Shown: positions 6,122-7,904 of the stretch, piece by piece | Position numbering within the stretch: position 1 is the first letter of the stretch | Layout of the letters: every line of letters starts with the position of its first letter | Source: DAOOWV01 sp035371485 | GTDB taxonomy: Bacteria; Patescibacteriota; Dojkabacteria; JAFGLO01 | Length of the DNA stretch: 7,904 bases | Direction of reading: 5' to 3' | Assembly (NCBI GenBank): GCA_035371485.1 | Contig: DAOOWV010000037.1 | Coordinates: 1-7,904, forward strand | Translations under genes and position numbers: made by a program | Notes under the pieces: model-generated | Told to the model about the DNA's origin: nothing | Database searches by the model: none | Seen by the model: only the letters and a program-made list of their open reading frames with translations

Positions 6122-6270
6122 TTATTGAACATGAAATAACTCGTCAAGAAATAACCAAAATATTAAAAGGGGACAATTATCTTGATTGTTTAGAATATTC
6201 AATTGATAAAATTGCTTCAAGAATAAGAAGAAAATTGTTTGTTTTAGGTTTTGCAAAAGATATTATTTAA
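6073..6270 (+). pseudogene. Frameshifted C-terminal winged-helix domain of the ATPase-like gene
   Basis: The frame one base back from the core is open from 6073 to TAA at 6268-6270. It reads TVKEKIILQRLI, then ITRQEITKIL, then SIDKIASRIRRKLFVLGF. That order matches an OmpR/PhoB-type winged helix, whose recognition helix typically ends in an ISRLRKKL-like motif. Restoring one T to the T6 run at 6082-6087 joins it to the core as VSSFFTVKEKIIL. It was therefore very likely once the DNA-binding end of the same protein. It has no start codon of its own. Confidence 0.6.
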
Positions 6271-6295
6271 TTTGAAAAAAATATTGGTTTTAAAA

Positions 6296-6304
6296 TGAGA
6301 TAAT
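6296..6304 (+). promoter_or_regulatory. Possible extended -10 next to the ATG at 6311
   Basis: TGAGATAAT matches an extended -10 with one change (GATAAT for TATAAT). Transcription would begin near 6311, exactly at the ATG, so the mRNA could be leaderless. TTGAAA at 6272-6277 is too far away (21 bp) for a standard -35. The absence of a Shine-Dalgarno site fits but does not prove this. Confidence 0.3.
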
Positions 6305-6310
6305 AATTCA

Positions 6311-6442
6311 ATGTCAGAACTTGTAGAGAATCCTCAGCGTTTAGAATATCATAATTGTTTTGGTTCAATATTAAGAAGAATTGATCTGTTGATGAAAGGT
6401 AATGCTGGGGGCTTGTATGGTAAGGGGAGTGGATGCAATTAA
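6311..6442 (+). pseudogene. N-terminal segment of unknown protein, split by a G-run frameshift
   Basis: The ATG at 6311 opens 43 codons: MSELVENPQRLEYHNCFGSI, then LRRIDLLMKGNAGG, ending at TAA (6440-6442). The five-G run at 6407-6411 is the likely break. With four G the reading becomes KGNAGACMVRGVDAIKDYI and joins the large downstream frame. The natural start of the whole protein is therefore probably 6311 rather than the internal ATG at 6402. No domain is recognised. Confidence 0.5.
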
Positions 6443-7172
6443 AGATTATATTATCGTAGATCCAGAGGTTTCCGATGAAAGTAGGAGTCTTATTGATATA
6501 CGAGAGAAACGATTTTTAAGTTTGCAAAATGAAGCTAGGTCCTGGTATATTCGAAATAGTAATGCAACATGTCCAATTAATTTTTCGTGGGCAATGAGAC
6601 GATTGATAGGAGAAGGGTTAGATCTAGATTTTTTACTTTTATCTAAAGAAAGGTTTCCTGATATTCCCGCAGGTTTAAGAAATAATGTTGTTCTTGTGGA
6701 ATCCCCAACAACAGGTAAAGATCATTGGATAATCTATTCTTCTGCACCTAGTGCACATAGTGAGGATAAAACTTGGCCTGGTAGTTTGTCTACTTATGGG
6801 GAAGTTTTTCAGACAGGACGTGGTCAAGTGCCTCCTATTAACAAATCAACACTCGAAATGTGTTCAAAAAGAATCAGAGTTTTGGGTACTGATACAGATG
6901 AACATCCTTTATTTATTAACCCTCCTGAAATTAGAGCTGGGAAAATAATAAATACCTTACCAAGTGTAGAAAGAGAATCTGTTTTAGACCAATCCAAAGC
7001 CTTATATGCTATAGCAAAATCTATTAACTATACTATTATGTTTGGTGGAGAATTTAAAGAAATGAATAAAATGGGGATTTCATTTTGGGAAGTATGGGAA
7101 AATATCTTAGCAATGGAGAAAGATAGCAATTATACTGAAGGAGATGTAGTTTCGGCAATGGATTATTTCTAA
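6402..7172 (+). CDS. Unknown protein, main segment (ends at in-frame TAA)
   Basis: The 256-codon frame is well formed but I cannot assign a family. It has no membrane segment, no signal peptide and no P-loop. It contains three Cys (C5, plus those in NATCPINFSW and LEMCSKRIRV) and Pro/Gly-rich stretches (SPTTGKDHWIIYSSAPSAH). The start ATG at 6402 lies inside the upstream coding segment and is probably an artefact of the G-run frameshift. The frame ends at TAA (7170-7172), yet the same frame continues at once as RAMIEMHKSCYV to 7490. A single C-to-T change of CAA (Gln) would explain this. The repaired product from 6311 to 7490 would be about 390 residues. Confidence 0.5.
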   Translation: MLGACMVRGVDAIKDYIIVDPEVSDESRSLIDIREKRFLSLQNEARSWYIRNSNATCPINFSWAMRRLIGEGLDLDFLLLSKERFPDIPAGLRNNVVLVESPTTGKDHWIIYSSAPSAHSEDKTWPGSLSTYGEVFQTGRGQVPPINKSTLEMCSKRIRVLGTDTDEHPLFINPPEIRAGKIINTLPSVERESVLDQSKALYAIAKSINYTIMFGGEFKEMNKMGISFWEVWENILAMEKDSNYTEGDVVSAMDYF

Positions 7173-7178
7173 AGGGCA

Positions 7179-7490
7179 ATGATAGAAATGCATAAAAGTT
7201 GTTATGTGGCTTTTGATGGTGCAATGAAAATGTATCAAGACGTTGGATTATTTGAACAAACAGAGATAGATGCATTTAGAGGAGATTACAGGAAATTGAT
7301 AGCATCCAAAGAAAATAATATACACTTTCCTCAACTACTATTTATAGGAAATCGAGATAATTTTGCTCAAATGGCAACAGCATTTATTGAAATAGGGAGC
7401 AGAGGTAATTCACCTGTAGGCCCTTTATATGGTGCATATATGCTTTCATTGGTAGGAATGGATATAAAAGATCCAATAGGTTATAACTAA
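7179..7490 (+). CDS. Unknown protein, C-terminal segment beyond the in-frame TAA
   Basis: The 103-codon segment begins with ATG two codons after the TAA at 7170-7172, in the same frame as the upstream 256-codon segment. It is mostly helical by composition (CYVAFDGAMKMYQDVGLFEQ, later FAQMATAFIEIG) and ends GPLYGAYMLSLVGMDIKDPI plus four residues. It has no Shine-Dalgarno site and no promoter of its own that I can see. I read it as the natural C-terminus of one protein. Separate translation from 7179 by re-initiation cannot be excluded. No known domain is recognised. Confidence 0.5.
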   Translation: MIEMHKSCYVAFDGAMKMYQDVGLFEQTEIDAFRGDYRKLIASKENNIHFPQLLFIGNRDNFAQMATAFIEIGSRGNSPVGPLYGAYMLSLVGMDIKDPIGYN

Positions 7491-7600
7491 TAACATAACT
7501 ATTTGGAAACTACTTCATTTGTGTTTTTTAACACACGTAGGTACTAAGACATTCCTTCAACTATAAGTAGGGTATCTTTGGTACGTTGAAGAATATATTA
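7491..7600. other. Gap between convergent genes with two small inverted repeats
   Basis: The gap separates the ends of two converging genes. TGTGTT (7520-7525) pairs with AACACA (7530-7535) around TTTT, but no T tail follows on either strand. CTTCAAC (7555-7561) pairs with GTTGAAG (7585-7591) around 23 nt. A two-way terminator would be expected here; neither structure is convincing. Confidence 0.3.
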
Positions 7601-7904
7601 TTACTTTTCTTCTTCTTTTTTAGTAGCCTGTTCTTCAAGTTGCCTCATTCTTATCCCAACTGCCATACATGCCATGAAAAAATCACCTTTTTTTCGCTCT
7701 GATGGGTCATCTTCAGATAACACAGTATCTTCAATTCGTGCACTCAATCTTCTAACATAACTTATTAATTTATTATATTTTTGATTATATCTATCGGGTT
7801 GTTTTTCAATTGCTCCTATAATTATTGCAGAATCATATGTTGGTTCCGTTAATGAACGAATATTATATCCCCATTGCTAAGGCTATTGGATTAATGTATA
7901 CATT
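7601..7904 (-). pseudogene. Unknown protein, 3' part, frameshifted at a G run, runs off right edge
   Basis: On the minus strand the frame ending in TAA at 7603-7601 reads YNIRSLTEPTYDSAIIIGAI, then EKQPDRYNQKYNKLISYVRR, RLSARIEDTVL and, near the end, DFFMACMAVGIRMRQLEE with a Lys/Glu tail (KKEEEK). Upstream it is closed by TAG near 7880. From the right edge to the G run at 7872-7869, a different frame is open and reads NVYINPIALAMG. Removing one of the four G joins the two as ALAMGYNIRSL. So this appears to be one gene with a one-base insertion. It has no membrane segment and no recognised family. Confidence 0.5.

Noticed and set aside
6751..6948. Plus-strand ORF overlapping the unknown protein gene, and the minus-strand ORF at 7054-7275
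   Set aside because: Both are alternate frames of the longer unknown coding segments, with no supporting start context.
7170..7172. TAA recoded as an amino acid
   Set aside because: TAA ends rsmH and truB at their normal family C-termini, so it is a working stop in this genome.
1..7904. tRNA, rRNA, insertion sequence or phage integration site
   Set aside because: I saw no cloverleaf, rRNA-like block, transposase motif or matching terminal repeats.

Overview
The window is AT-rich bacterial DNA in two parts. An intact core at about 0.6-5.2 kb holds cell-wall, division and tRNA-modification genes. On both sides lie genes I cannot name or can place only by domain, and nearly all of them are interrupted by frameshifts or a stop codon. 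TGA is used as a normal stop by mraZ, ftsL and ftsI, so the code is standard; this argues against mollicutes and against the UGA-recoding Gracilibacteria and Absconditabacteria. Shine-Dalgarno sites are essentially absent, start codons include TTG and GTG, TruB is short and lacks a C-terminal PUA domain, and the division cluster is minimal. Together these suggest a Patescibacteria/CPR bacterium, perhaps Microgenomates-like. That placement is inference and no rRNA is present to test it.

Layout. Positions 1-175 (minus): broken 5' end of an unknown gene running off the left edge. Positions 332-529 (plus): a doubtful small ORF starting at an A7G8 tract. Positions 602-4195 (minus): mraZ, rsmH, ftsL-like and ftsI in that order, ending at a weak hairpin just after ftsI. 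Positions 4196-4487: divergent control region with a strong mraZ promoter preceded by three 10-bp repeats that look like MraZ boxes, and an extended -10 promoter for truB. Positions 4488-5192 (plus): truB. Positions 5196-6270 (plus): a broken ATPase-like gene with a C-terminal winged helix, starting 3 bp after truB. Positions 6311-7490 (plus): an unknown protein gene split by a G-run frameshift and one in-frame TAA. Positions 7601-7904 (minus): 3' part of another unknown gene with a G-run frameshift, running off the right edge.

How they work together. MraZ is the expected regulator of its own cluster and probably binds the repeats above its promoter. RsmH methylates 16S rRNA; the FtsL-like protein and the class B transpeptidase FtsI act in septal peptidoglycan synthesis and are translationally coupled by an ATGA overlap. 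The leader and the next two gaps of the cluster carry short tandem repeats arranged as inverted repeats. The clearest non-routine signals are this repeat architecture, the MraZ-box promoter, and the contrast between about 4.1 kb of intact housekeeping coding sequence and flanks whose genes are all disrupted, mostly at homopolymers. I found no convincing undescribed multi-gene system.
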